Positions 26,840-36,067 of a DNA stretch of 64,000 nucleotides are shown here, one piece after another. The translations under genes were made by a program, and so were the position numbers. Within the stretch, counting starts at the first letter, position 1, and the number at the start of each line of letters is the position of its first letter. The DNA comes from CAINVV01 sp963663675 (GTDB lineage Bacteria > Bacteroidota > Bacteroidia > Bacteroidales > Prolixibacteraceae): contig OY760498.1 of NCBI GenBank assembly GCA_963663675.1, positions 2,356,001 through 2,420,000 of the forward strand, in the 5' to 3' direction. The notes beneath the pieces are model-generated. The model did no database searches. It had not been told where the DNA came from and saw nothing but the letters and a program-made list of their open reading frames with translations.

Positions 26840-27214
26840 ATGAAAAAGGTACTATTAACATTGTCATTGATTTCGGTTGTTGCCTTATCTTTTGCAGCCA
26901 ATAATGATAAAGTTGCAAATAAAGATAAATCCACAGTGGCAACTTCCTCATCTACGGCATCTTCAGTTTCAATTTCCGGAAGAGTGATCGATCTTAATTC
27001 AGGTGAAGCCCTTGCCGGGGTAGAAGTAGCAATTGAAGGTCAATCAAAAAAAGCGCACACGGATTTGGATGGCAATTTCAAGATAGACAACCTGAAGCCG
27101 GGCGAATACAATGTGATCGCTTCCTATATATCATACAATAAAAGTTTTATCGAAAAGCTGGAAGTTGTAAAATCCAACCAATCACTTGACATCAAATTAC
27201 AGTCTGCAAATTAA
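26840..27214 (+). CDS. Small exported stand-alone CarboxypepD_reg-like domain protein
   Basis: 124 residues from the ATG at 26840. A signal peptide (KVLLTLSLISVVALSFA) precedes a short Ser/Thr/Lys linker (KDKSTVATSSSTASS) and one beta-sandwich domain: SISGRVIDLNSGEALAGVEVAIEG, DLDGNFKIDNLKPGEYNVIASYISYNKSFIEKLEV. This is clearly the same domain as at the N-terminus of the TonB receptor 5 kb upstream (compare NIKPGTYNIRVTYISYNQVLIENV). It is periplasmic or surface; it could interact with the receptor or TonB. Promoter with Pho-box-like repeats and a terminator: monocistronic. Confidence 0.78.
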   Translation: MKKVLLTLSLISVVALSFAANNDKVANKDKSTVATSSSTASSVSISGRVIDLNSGEALAGVEVAIEGQSKKAHTDLDGNFKIDNLKPGEYNVIASYISYNKSFIEKLEVVKSNQSLDIKLQSAN

Positions 27215-27241
27215 ATTAAAATTATAAGTCAGTAAAAAAAC

Positions 27242-27270
27242 GGAGTTGCATTTACGCAATTCCTTTTTTT
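27242..27270 (+). terminator. Rho-independent terminator
   Basis: GGAGTTGC pairs with GCAATTCC (one G-T pair), followed by seven T, 27 bp after the stop of the small exported protein. Confidence 0.75.
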
Positions 27271-27521
27271 ATTTTAATATCTAAGGCCTGTCCCTCTCAT
27301 AGAATCGAAGATAAGCTAAGCTGCTGTCCATGAGGATTATATTCATATCAATTGGTGATAAGACAAATCATGGCAATTTCAATTGAGTTAAAAAATAAAA
27401 TTTTTATGTCTATTTTGTATAATTATAGCATATGGTTTATGGAGAACTGTTTATAACTGAATCATGGGTTAATTGATTTTTTTGAGTAAATTTCAATTCA
27501 GACAAATCAAAAAATAAAAAT

Positions 27522-28214
27522 ATGACAACGAAGAGCAATTTCAGGATTTTGGTCGCTGAAGATGAAGAGGATATCTGTGAAATTCTTCAGTTCAATCTTG
27601 AAAGCGAGGGGTATCAGGTCGATGTCGTTCATTCTGCAGAAGATGCATTGAAGAAAAAACTGAATGTTTATGACCTGTTTCTGCTGGATGTAATGATGGG
27701 GAAAATGACAGGATACGGACTGGCTCAAAAAATGAGAAAAGAGATGGATATTGACTCTCCCATTATTTTTCTTACCGCCAGGAGCAATGAAAACGACATA
27801 CTGACAGGTTTTTCTGTCGGAGCCGATGATTATATGGCAAAACCATTTTCTATCAGAGAGTTGCAGGCAAGGGTTAGTACAATTCTCAAAAGAACCGGTA
27901 AAAAAGAGGCTGAAAACAATGACTCAATTATGGTTCTCGGAAGCATTGCTCTCGACAATAAAACCAAACGTCTGATAATTAATGACAGAAAGATTGAGCT
28001 TACGAAAAAAGAATTTGAGATTCTTCTTTTACTGGCCAAAAACCAGGGCCGAATTTTCTCAAGGGAGGAAATTCTTTCCAGAATTTGGGCCGATGATGTT
28101 ATCGTTACCGACAGGACAGTCGATGTCAATATAACCAGGTTGAGAAAAAAACTGGAAGAGTATGGTTCTTATATCAGGAACAAGGCTGGCTATGGATATT
28201 ATTTTGAGATATGA
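27522..28214 (+). CDS. OmpR/PhoB-family response regulator
   Basis: 230 residues. Receiver domain at 1-125: acidic pocket AEDEED near 15, phosphoacceptor Asp in LFLLDVMMGK (about 57), the conserved switch residues and Lys in DDYMAKPFSIREL (about 108). Winged-helix DNA-binding domain at about 135-230: IELTKKEFEILLLLAKNQGRIFSREEIL and DRTVDVNITRLRKKL. It overlaps the kinase gene by 4 bp (ATGA), so the pair is translationally coupled. By family it binds 11-bp direct repeats, which are present in the promoters at 21377 and 26772. PhoB-like regulation of phosphate stress is the leading but unproven idea. Confidence 0.92.
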   Translation: MTTKSNFRILVAEDEEDICEILQFNLESEGYQVDVVHSAEDALKKKLNVYDLFLLDVMMGKMTGYGLAQKMRKEMDIDSPIIFLTARSNENDILTGFSVGADDYMAKPFSIRELQARVSTILKRTGKKEAENNDSIMVLGSIALDNKTKRLIINDRKIELTKKEFEILLLLAKNQGRIFSREEILSRIWADDVIVTDRTVDVNITRLRKKLEEYGSYIRNKAGYGYYFEI

Positions 28215-30010
28215 GCTTCTTTAAAAATAAAATAAGAATCAGGTACAAGTCGATCAGGTGGAAACTATTCGTCAACTATTTTCTGCTATTTGTGGCCTTT
28301 CTGTTGTCTGTACTGATTTACCAAAGTATTCATGAAAAACATTTCCGGGTTTTACTGCTCGAAAACAGACTGGAAAGTTATACAGAAATTGTTGATAAAT
28401 ATATACAACAGGAGAATCTTAAACCTTCAATGGAACTGGCACACCTGGATTCATTGAAAAGACTTCTGATACCTTCTCAAATAAGGATAACAGTATTCGA
28501 CCTGCAAGGTGATGTTCTCTATGATAATTTGGTTTCTGAATATCAGAAATTAGAGAACCATTTTAAAAGGCCTGAATTTCAGGAAGCGCTTTTTTCCGGT
28601 TCCGGATACAATATCCGGCGCTCTGCCACAACAAATATCGATTATTTCTACTACGCAAAAAAATACAATGATATATTAATCAGGTCTGCAGTTCTTTTCA
28701 ATATTGAAACGAAGAATTACCTGAATATAGACAGAGCCTTTATGCTCTATTTCCTTTTCCTGTTTGTGCTCTTTGGCATTCTTTTAAGACTGATTACTCA
28801 TCGGATGGGGGATTCAATCGCCAAATTAAAAGACTTTGCCCTGCGGGTTAGAAAAGGGCAAAAGATGGACGATGATCTGCAATTTTCAAATGATGAAATT
28901 GGAGTTATCGGACACGAAATCAGCAAGCTTTTTGAACTGGCGAATAATTCTAAAGAGGAGCTTTTGCTGGAAAAGGAGAAACTCATCAGTCACCTTTTTG
29001 TTTTGAAGGAAGGTGTGGCATTTTTTTCCCCCCGTAAGAAAATTATCCTGAATAACAGTCACTTTATTTTCTATATCAATGTTATATCGGAGGAATCAAC
29101 AATAGCAGCTGAAAAAATTTTTGATCTCAATGAGTTCAGAGCAATAAAAAAGTTTGTGGATGACGCTGTTGCCGATACGACCGTTTATAATCTCAATGAA
29201 CTTCCGAGGCTGGAATATTCAGTTCTGCGCGATGGATCCCATTTCCAGATTCAGTGTATTATTTTTCAGGATCGAAGCTTTGAAATTGTGATCACCGATA
29301 ACACGCAGCTTATGAAGAGGAGTATGATGAAACAGCAGATTACTTCCAATATTTCACACGAACTTAAAACACCGATCGCGACGGTAAAAGGATACCTTGA
29401 AACTTTGCTGCACAATCCTGAAATGGATCCAAAAAGACAGCAACATTTTATCAATAAGGCATTCAATCAATCAGAAAGACTCACACAACTTGTAAATGAC
29501 ATTGCAATGTTAAACAAGATTGAAGAATCATCAGACTTATATCCCAGGGCAAGAATTGAAGTAAAAAAGCTCATTGATGAGGTGATCGAAAGCTTTAATG
29601 ATCAGATTCAGCAAAAAGCAGTCACGGTGTATACAAATGTCGGTAGCGATGTCATTGTAAATGCCAATTATTCGCTTATTTTTTCCGTATTCAGAAACCT
29701 GATGGAGAACTCACTGAATTACGGAGGAGATGGTATAAAGATTGAAATGTCCAATTACCATGAAGACAACAATTACCAATATTTCTCTTTTGCAGACAAT
29801 GGTCCGGGAGTCGATGAGGAACATCTTCCACGCATTTTTGAACGCTTCTACAGGATTGATTCCGGTCGTTCGCGCAAACAAGGTGGAACCGGACTCGGTT
29901 TGGCAATTGTTAAAAATGCCATCCTAAGTTTTAAAGGGGATATTTCAGCCAGGACCCACAAAGGCGGTGGTTTGGAGTTTATCTTTTCCTTGCCAAAATA
30001 CAAGGGGTAA
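28211..30010 (+). CDS. PhoR-like membrane sensor histidine kinase
   Basis: 599 residues. TM1 about 17-38 (WKLFVNYFLLFVAFLLSVLIY), a periplasmic sensor loop of about 140 residues, TM2 about 178-198 (FMLYFLFLFVLFGILLRLI), a HAMP-like helix pair, a PAS-like region (about 255-360), then HisKA with the phosphoacceptor His in ISHELKTPIATVKGYLETL (about 385) and HATPase_c with N box NLMENSLNYGG, G1 FADNGPGVDEEHLPRIFERFYR and G2 GGTGLGLAIVKNA. This is the domain plan of PhoR-type kinases. It partners with the overlapping response regulator gene. Confidence 0.92.
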   Translation: MSFFKNKIRIRYKSIRWKLFVNYFLLFVAFLLSVLIYQSIHEKHFRVLLLENRLESYTEIVDKYIQQENLKPSMELAHLDSLKRLLIPSQIRITVFDLQGDVLYDNLVSEYQKLENHFKRPEFQEALFSGSGYNIRRSATTNIDYFYYAKKYNDILIRSAVLFNIETKNYLNIDRAFMLYFLFLFVLFGILLRLITHRMGDSIAKLKDFALRVRKGQKMDDDLQFSNDEIGVIGHEISKLFELANNSKEELLLEKEKLISHLFVLKEGVAFFSPRKKIILNNSHFIFYINVISEESTIAAEKIFDLNEFRAIKKFVDDAVADTTVYNLNELPRLEYSVLRDGSHFQIQCIIFQDRSFEIVITDNTQLMKRSMMKQQITSNISHELKTPIATVKGYLETLLHNPEMDPKRQQHFINKAFNQSERLTQLVNDIAMLNKIEESSDLYPRARIEVKKLIDEVIESFNDQIQQKAVTVYTNVGSDVIVNANYSLIFSVFRNLMENSLNYGGDGIKIEMSNYHEDNNYQYFSFADNGPGVDEEHLPRIFERFYRIDSGRSRKQGGTGLGLAIVKNAILSFKGDISARTHKGGGLEFIFSLPKYKG

Positions 30011-30195
30011 ATATTCTAATTTTTGGGCTATTTTTGCCAAAATGAAATGAACATGAACGGGAATCAACTGACGGGGTAAAAATGTTCCTTTTTCGAATGG
30101 ACTTCGCTGATTCCCGATTAGCTACGCAGAACTTCGTTGCCACGCGGCGATTTAAAATACAAATTATATACTCGTGAATTGGATTCAATAAGCAG

Positions 30196-30897
30196 ATGAA
30201 ACAAAAAATAAAAGCGCTGAACGAGAAATTAGCACAAGCTGGTGCAGTCGAACTTATCACGTATTTTCTAAAAGAATACAAAGGTGAAATTGCCCTTTCT
30301 AGCAGCCTGGGACTCGAAGACCAGGTGTTAACTGAAATGGTTTGCTCGATAGACAAAAACACCAAAATATTTACACTTGATACTGGCAGGTTATTTCCGG
30401 AGACTTACGACCTGATTGACCGTACCAATAAAAAATATGGCATCCTACTCCAGGTATACTTTCCGGAGGCAGGCAAGGTGGAAGAGATGGTAAAATCAAG
30501 AGGTATCAACCTTTTTTATAATTCTATCGAAGACAGAAAAGCGTGCTGTCATGTTCGAAAAATTGTGCCGCTACGCAGAGCGTTCTCAGGCCTGGCGGTC
30601 TGGATATGTGGGTTAAGAAGGGATCAGTCAGTAACCAGGGCCGCCATGCAACCCATCGAATGGGACGAAGTCAACGGCCTGATTAAGCTGAATCCTTTGA
30701 TCGACTGGACGGAAGAACAGGTTAAAACTTATATTCGTGATCATAAAATTCCCTACAATCCCCTGCACGACAAAGGCTATCCAAGTATTGGCTGTCAGCC
30801 TTGTACAAGGGCTGTTATGCCCGGAGAAGACCTCAGGGCCGGCAGATGGTGGTGGGAATCACCTGATTCCAGGGAATGTGGATTACATAAAAAATGA
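30196..30897 (+). CDS. cysH: Adenylyl-sulfate (APS) reductase, thioredoxin type
   Basis: 233 residues. The PP-loop-like SSSLGLEDQVLTEM is near residue 36, and LDTGRLFPETYDL is a signature of the family. Two cysteine pairs, KACCHVRK (about 116) and GCQPCTRAV (about 200), are the [4Fe-4S] ligands that distinguish APS reductases from PAPS reductases; the catalytic Cys is in SRECGLH at the very end. It reduces APS from CysDN to sulfite using thioredoxin. The absence of a cysC next to cysDN agrees with direct use of APS. Confidence 0.93.
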   Translation: MKQKIKALNEKLAQAGAVELITYFLKEYKGEIALSSSLGLEDQVLTEMVCSIDKNTKIFTLDTGRLFPETYDLIDRTNKKYGILLQVYFPEAGKVEEMVKSRGINLFYNSIEDRKACCHVRKIVPLRRAFSGLAVWICGLRRDQSVTRAAMQPIEWDEVNGLIKLNPLIDWTEEQVKTYIRDHKIPYNPLHDKGYPSIGCQPCTRAVMPGEDLRAGRWWWESPDSRECGLHKK

Positions 30898-30917
30898 CCG
30901 GCAAAACCGGTCATTTT
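30891..30917. terminator. Bidirectional terminator between cysH and fabI
   Basis: AAAATGACCGG and CCGGTCATTTT form an 11-bp perfect stem around CAAAA. The cysH stop codon lies inside the left arm. Since fabI converges on it, the same hairpin can stop both transcripts. Confidence 0.8.
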
Positions 30918-30939
30918 CTATCAGAATATTCAAGGCAGA

Positions 30940-31794
30940 TTAATCATAAATATGATCGGGATCAGCCTCATCAGGACAATTGCCTTTCGTGTATTGTTCC
31001 ATTGCCCTTAAGCTCATTCCCATGGAAGAAAACCCTCCGTCGTGGAATAGGTTTTGCATGGTCACTTTCTTTGTAAGGTCCGAGAACATTACGATACAAT
31101 AATCGGCACATTCATCAGCAGTGGCATTTCCCAACGGTGACATGCGTTCAGAAAAATCCAAAAGACTGTCAAACATCTTGATTCCATTCCCTGCAGTAGT
31201 AGGTGTTGGAGATTGTGAAATGGTATTGATACGAACCCCCTTCTCACGGCCATAGATGTATCCGAAACTGCGGGCTATTGATTCCAGCAACGCTTTGGCA
31301 TCTGCCATGTCGTTGTAACCGTAAAAAGTACGTTGCGCTGCCACATAGGAAAGTGCAAGGACTGAAGCGGTATCATTCAATGCATCCAGTTTACGCGCAC
31401 TCTGAAGTACTTTATGAAATGAAAGCGCTGAAACATCAAGGGTTTTGGCAAGGTAATCATAGTCGAGGTCACTGTAATGCCGGCCTTTGCGAACATTTGG
31501 TGACATACCAATGGAATGCAGTATAAAATCTATTTTCCCCCCGAGTACCTCCATTGAACGTGAGATAAGGTTTTCCAGGTCTTCAAGATTTACCGCATCA
31601 GCAGGTATCACTATTGTATTGCATTTATCAGCCAGAAGTTGGGTATCCCCCATGCGAAGTGCGATGGGAACATTGGTCAGGGTGAATGTTGCACCCTCTT
31701 CATAAGCTCTCTCAGCGACTTTCCATGCGATTGAATGTTCATTCAAAGCACCAAAAATAATTCCTCTTTTACCTTTTAACAAATTGTATACCAT
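30940..31794 (-). CDS. fabI: Enoyl-[acyl-carrier-protein] reductase (NADH)
   Basis: 284 residues, short-chain dehydrogenase fold. The NAD-binding start is KGKRGIIFGALNEHSIAWKVAERAYEEGA, followed by ILHSIGMSPN and the FabI active-site pattern Y-x6-K in YNDMADAKALLE (about residue 160), then INTISQSPTPTTAGNGI for the substrate loop. It carries out the last reduction in fatty-acid elongation. The C-terminal tail of about 20 residues (AMEQYTKGNCPDEADPDHIYD) is normal for Bacteroidota FabI. Confidence 0.95.
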   Translation of the reverse strand: MVYNLLKGKRGIIFGALNEHSIAWKVAERAYEEGATFTLTNVPIALRMGDTQLLADKCNTIVIPADAVNLEDLENLISRSMEVLGGKIDFILHSIGMSPNVRKGRHYSDLDYDYLAKTLDVSALSFHKVLQSARKLDALNDTASVLALSYVAAQRTFYGYNDMADAKALLESIARSFGYIYGREKGVRINTISQSPTPTTAGNGIKMFDSLLDFSERMSPLGNATADECADYCIVMFSDLTKKVTMQNLFHDGGFSSMGMSLRAMEQYTKGNCPDEADPDHIYD

Positions 31795-32071
31795 ACTATT
31801 AGATATAATTTACTCTATAATTTAAATGATTGATTTATTGAGTTTATCACTTCCGGGTGTAATTTCCAATGTCCTGTAAGTGAATTGCCTGCCTGAAATT
31901 GCGGAAGAATTCATCGATTGTACTGCCGTATCTTTTTCAAAGTTTTCAATCTCATTAAGGATCATACGTGAATCAGAAATTTCTGTTTCAACTTGAGTGC
32001 TAATCAAACTGAAAACGAAGAAACGAGCCGCCTTCCTGAAACATCAGAATATGTACAAATCTGAGAAACAA

Positions 32072-33724
32072 TCACTTCAGCAATTCGGTAGCATTAAGTC
32101 GTGCAGCATCTGAAATACTCTCACCACTGAGCATCTTGGCAATTTCTGAAATACGGTCATTGGGAGAGAGTAATTTCAATCGGGTGATGGTTTCGGTATC
32201 GTTGTCTTCTTTGTAAACAAGATAATGGTTATCGCCTTTGGCGGCTATTTGAGGCAAATGGGTTATATTGATCACCTGCATATCCTGCGATATATCTTTT
32301 AGTATATTTCCCATTTTATCGGCTGTTTCACCGGAAATTCCAGAATCAATTTCATCAAAAAGAATGGTTGGCAATGCCTTGGATTTAGATATCAATGCTT
32401 TTATGGAGAGCATCAGCCTGGATAATTCACCACCTGAGGCCACCTTCGAAATTTCATTAAGCTCGCCGTTTTTATTAGCTGTAAATAGGAAATTAACCTC
32501 ATCCCTACCATATTGAGACAAGTTTAGTCCGGTTTTAACTTCTGCCCTGAAGCGTGAATTGGGCATGCCAAGCAGAATTAATTGTTCTTCAACTTTCCTG
32601 CCTATCGGTATTGTGGAAGCAATCCTTTTTTTCGACAAAAGATCAGCCTGTTTCATCAGGGCATCTTCATATTCTTTAACCCTGGTCAATAAACCGGAAA
32701 TTATTTCATCGTTGGAATAGACATGGTTAATCTTAAACTCAAATTCGTTGCGAAGTTGGATTAGCTCCTCTTCGTTAGTTGCATGATGCTTTAGCAAAAG
32801 TGAATTGATAAGGTCCAGTCTTTCATTGAGAATCAATATCCTACCCGGATCCACATCAATTTTTTCGGATGAAAATTCTGCTTCAGAATTTATATCACTG
32901 ATTTCCAGGTATGCGCTATTCATCCGCTCAGACAGTACTGCTGCCTCAGGATAATATTTTGAGATCCGGTTCAATACATTAATTGATTCCCTGATTCGGG
33001 TAAGCGCATTATGTTCCTCACCTCCCAGCAGGTTGGTCACAGACAACAATGCCATTTTAATCTCCTCAGCATGAGTCAATAGTGACAATTCATGCTCAAT
33101 AGTTTCCTGCTCACCGATCTGGAGATTTGCGCCGGAGAGCTGTTCAAACTGGAACTGGATGTAATCCAGCTCCTTGCGCAACTGAATTGCCAGGCCTTCA
33201 GCGTTTGAGAGTTCTGCCAGCAATGATTTATACACTTTGAATCTGGCCTGATAATCTGAAAGCAGAGCACTATTTCCCGCATAATTGTCGAGTACCATCA
33301 GCTGAAACAAGCGGTTCCCCAACTCAAGGCTCTGATGCTGAGAGTGAATATCAATCAATCTGACCCCAAGATCCTGAAGTGTTTTTAAATTCACCGGAGT
33401 GTCATTTACAAAGGCCCGTGATTTTCCGTTTGGCGCAATTTCCCGTCTGAAAATAACCTGGGTATCATAATCAAGGTCATTCTCTTCAAACAGAGTCTCC
33501 ATCCCGTATCCATCGACTTCAAATACACCTTCCACAAAACATTTGCTTTCCTTATCCTTTAAAACCGAAGAATCAGCCCTCTGTCCAAGAATCAAGGAAA
33601 GAGCTCCTATCAGAATTGATTTACCTGCACCGGTTTCGCCGGTAATGATAGTTAAGCCGGAAGTAAAATCCACATCCAGTTCCCTTATGAGGGCATAATT
33701 TCTAATCTGCAGGCGCTTTAACAT
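32072..33724 (-). CDS. recN: DNA repair protein RecN
   Basis: 550 residues, SMC-like. Walker A is ITGETGAGKSILIGALSLILGQRAD (about 28-52), a central coiled coil spans about 150-370, the signature is SKVASGGELSRLMLSIKAL (about 425), and Walker B is ILFDEIDSGISGETADKMG (about 455) followed by VINITHLPQIAAKGDNHYLVYKE. It takes part in double-strand-break repair. Part of a minus-strand block bamD-rpoZ-coaBC-DUF4835-recN conserved in Bacteroidota. Confidence 0.96.
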   Translation of the reverse strand: MLKRLQIRNYALIRELDVDFTSGLTIITGETGAGKSILIGALSLILGQRADSSVLKDKESKCFVEGVFEVDGYGMETLFEENDLDYDTQVIFRREIAPNGKSRAFVNDTPVNLKTLQDLGVRLIDIHSQHQSLELGNRLFQLMVLDNYAGNSALLSDYQARFKVYKSLLAELSNAEGLAIQLRKELDYIQFQFEQLSGANLQIGEQETIEHELSLLTHAEEIKMALLSVTNLLGGEEHNALTRIRESINVLNRISKYYPEAAVLSERMNSAYLEISDINSEAEFSSEKIDVDPGRILILNERLDLINSLLLKHHATNEEELIQLRNEFEFKINHVYSNDEIISGLLTRVKEYEDALMKQADLLSKKRIASTIPIGRKVEEQLILLGMPNSRFRAEVKTGLNLSQYGRDEVNFLFTANKNGELNEISKVASGGELSRLMLSIKALISKSKALPTILFDEIDSGISGETADKMGNILKDISQDMQVINITHLPQIAAKGDNHYLVYKEDNDTETITRLKLLSPNDRISEIAKMLSGESISDAARLNATELLK

Positions 33725-33855
33725 TTCTGGCTACCAAAATTTTGTTAGGATATTGAACAAGAGCTGATAATTAATTTTCAAACCGGTCGTGAGAACGCAT
33801 TTTTCAGCTAATATCAAATTGACAGTTTTTACGAATCCGGTCAGTGATTGTTACT

Positions 33856-34767
33856 TTAGAATATTTTCTGCTGCATGATTTTTTCATACTTAGCTGAGTT
33901 GGACGGGTCGCATTCGGACAGTACGGTCATAACCCTGCTCTTTTCATCCACGCTCCCTTTAGAGAAAAGATTAACAATCTCATCAGACTTGGCATCAAAA
34001 AAGATTCTATTGATATAAGTATCAGGTCGTGAGCGATATACTTTCTGCATATTTCGGATCGCATCTGCAATTTCCCCTCTTCCTATATCAGGCTTCTCAG
34101 CCATCAAATCCAGTCCAAGACGGTGGTAACGGTACAAAAGATCCCTGAATGGACTGTATGCCTTATTAGTCACGTTATCAATCAACCAGAACCTGTTATA
34201 CTGGCCTTCAAATGCGCGCCAACCCTTTTCTCTTGCATTCTGGGATTTATTTACTATATCCCTGGCTTTTTGAAAATAAGGAGTACCTCCCATCGGAGAA
34301 AAGGTATCATAATCAAAACCAAGTATCACATAGGCATAATATGCCAGGATGTTTGTCAGGGCATTTGTATTGGAGGTCTCGCTGAAATCAAGAGGTTGAA
34401 ATTCGACATAGCGGACATCAAAATCATTGTCTTTGATATTCAGAACAGGTGATTGATAAGAGGAATTGAAAACAGGCCTGTTCAATTGTACCTGAATAGT
34501 ACCTTTGAACTCGTCTGCTCCGATCTGGTCGGTAATCTGAATGAACATTGTACAAATAATCCGCTCATCATAGGAAAATTGATGATCAGTCCATTTCCTG
34601 TTGTTCATAAACTCAGAAATATCATTTCGCATCGTTTGAAAGATCTCCTTGTAGGTTCCTTCAATCCTCGAGCTGGAAACGCTGACATTGCATTGCAACT
34701 CCTGTCCTGATAGTTCAAACAGGCTGCAAAACAATAAGAAAGTCAATAGAGTATATCGCATAAACAT
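33856..34767 (-). CDS. DUF4835 family exported protein
   Basis: 303 residues with a signal peptide (MRYTLLTFLLFCSLFELSG). The mature protein starts QELQCNVSVSSSRI and has the family signatures NRKWTDHQFSYDERI, VLGFDYDTFSPMGGTPYFQKARDIV and WRAFEGQYNRFWLIDN. DUF4835 is a Bacteroidota-specific periplasmic or outer-membrane-associated protein of unknown function, always near coaBC and recN, as here. The start may be the second Met (MRYT). Confidence 0.9.
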   Translation of the reverse strand: MFMRYTLLTFLLFCSLFELSGQELQCNVSVSSSRIEGTYKEIFQTMRNDISEFMNNRKWTDHQFSYDERIICTMFIQITDQIGADEFKGTIQVQLNRPVFNSSYQSPVLNIKDNDFDVRYVEFQPLDFSETSNTNALTNILAYYAYVILGFDYDTFSPMGGTPYFQKARDIVNKSQNAREKGWRAFEGQYNRFWLIDNVTNKAYSPFRDLLYRYHRLGLDLMAEKPDIGRGEIADAIRNMQKVYRSRPDTYINRIFFDAKSDEIVNLFSKGSVDEKSRVMTVLSECDPSNSAKYEKIMQQKIF

Positions 34768-34827
34768 TAAAATGTTTCCTAAAAATAGACAATCTATTCC
34801 AAATGCGAAACGTGCCTACAGGTAAAA

Positions 34828-35487
34828 TCAATCAAAGGATAAATTGTCAAGGTCCAGCATCTTATTGACAACATCAATGGCAACCTCATTTTTGGATTTC
34901 AGATCATAAAGGTAAATTTTTTCATCCCGGGTTATTATGGTGACCTTGTTGGTATCATGTCCAAACCCGGCTCCCTCTTCCCGCAATGAATTAAGAACTA
35001 TCATATCCAGGTTTTTCTTTTTCAGTTTCGAAAACGCGTTGCCAAGCTCGTTGGAGGTTTCCAGGGCAAATCCTACTAAAATCTGGTCAGCTCTTTTTAT
35101 CCTTCCCAATTCGGCTGCAATATCTTTGTTGGGTTTCAATTCCAGGCTCATGTTGCCATGCGAACGTTTGATTTTATCCTTTTCAGGACTAAGTGGGGAA
35201 TAATCAGCGACAGCGGCGGTCATTATTGCACCATCGCATTTTTTAAAACACTGGATGCAAGCATCATACATCTGGTCTGCTGATACCACATCGATCCTGC
35301 TTATTTTGGGATTTTCAACCTTCAGGTTAACCGGGCCACATACCAGAAAAACATGTGCCCCCAAATTAGCAAGATGTTCTGCAATGGCAAAGCCCATTTT
35401 ACCTGTCGAATAATTGCTGATGAACCTCACCGGATCGATTCTTTCATGAGTAGGTCCGGCAGTAATCAGGTAGGATCTATTCAGATT
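34828..35487 (-). CDS. coaBC: CoaBC, C-terminal part: phosphopantothenate-cysteine ligase domain (frameshifted)
   Basis: This open frame holds the CoaB half of CoaBC. In frame from 35487 it reads NLNRSYLITAGPTHERIDPVR then FISNYSTGKMGFAIAEHL, the standard CoaB opening; the first ATG (35430) is already inside the domain. Further landmarks are GAIMTAAVADYSP, ELKPNKDIAAEL, LVGFALETSNE and MIVLNSLREEGAGFGHDTNKVTII. The domain joins cysteine to 4'-phosphopantothenate using CTP. It is separated from the CoaC half by a shift in an A11 tract (minus strand; plus 35486-35496). One extra A, or a -1 ribosomal shift, would restore a single 400-residue protein of normal length. Confidence 0.85.
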   Translation of the reverse strand, partial: NLNRSYLITAGPTHERIDPVRFISNYSTGKMGFAIAEHLANLGAHVFLVCGPVNLKVENPKISRIDVVSADQMYDACIQCFKKCDGAIMTAAVADYSPLSPEKDKIKRSHGNMSLELKPNKDIAAELGRIKRADQILVGFALETSNELGNAFSKLKKKNLDMIVLNSLREEGAGFGHDTNKVTIITRDEKIYLYDLKSKNEVAIDVVNKMLDLDNLSFD

Positions 35488-36041
35488 TTTTTTTTTACTG
35501 AGAAGAAATCAGATATGATTTCAACAATTTTTTCAGGTTCCTCCATCCGTCCCTTTCCGGTCAGGCCACTGGCCAGTTCGCCAAAAGCAGGTTCTATGAT
35601 TATATGCCCGTATGACCTAAGCTTGTTAAGATTTTCCTGTAAGGCCGGATGAGAGAACATGTCCATATCCATGGCAGGAGCGACCATAACAGGACATCTT
35701 ACAGAGAGATAGGTTGTTACGACAAGATTATCACAAAGACCGTTAACCATTTTGCTTATTGTGGTAGCTGTAGCTGGAGCTACAATGAAAAGATCCGCCC
35801 AAAGCCCCAGGTCTACATGGCTGTTCCATGCACCGCTGGCCTCAGAGAAAAAATCACTCAGCACCGGTTTTCCGGAGAGTGATGAAAAAGTAAGCGGGGT
35901 AACAAACTCTTTTGCTGCCCCGGTCATTAGAACCTGTACTACAGCTCCCTCCCTGACCAGACCGCGCAGCAGGTATACCGCTTTATAGGCAGCAATGCTG
36001 CCCGTTATACAGAGAACAATCTTTTTCCCCTTTAGCGGCAT
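35481..36041 (-). CDS. coaBC: CoaBC, N-terminal part: phosphopantothenoylcysteine decarboxylase domain (frameshifted)
   Basis: 186 residues containing the complete FMN-dependent CoaC domain: KKIVLCITGSIAAYKAVYLLRGL at the N-terminus, the catalytic His in SHVDLGLWADLFIVAPATATTISKM, and APAMDMDMFSHPALQENL with the substrate clamp. It decarboxylates phosphopantothenoylcysteine in coenzyme A synthesis. The frame runs through an 11-A homopolymer (SVKKK) and stops immediately (ATC TGA), whereas the CoaB half continues one frame over. As coaBC is normally essential, the break is more likely slippage-corrected or a sequencing error than a true loss. Confidence 0.88.
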   Translation of the reverse strand: MPLKGKKIVLCITGSIAAYKAVYLLRGLVREGAVVQVLMTGAAKEFVTPLTFSSLSGKPVLSDFFSEASGAWNSHVDLGLWADLFIVAPATATTISKMVNGLCDNLVVTTYLSVRCPVMVAPAMDMDMFSHPALQENLNKLRSYGHIIIEPAFGELASGLTGKGRMEEPEKIVEIISDFFSVKKKI

Positions 36042-36067
36042 TTTTAAATTATTATTCAGAAATGATA

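Noticed and set aside
31822..32007. 61-codon frame between fabI and recN
   Set aside because: No ribosome-binding or family evidence; plausible length by chance in AT-rich spacer.
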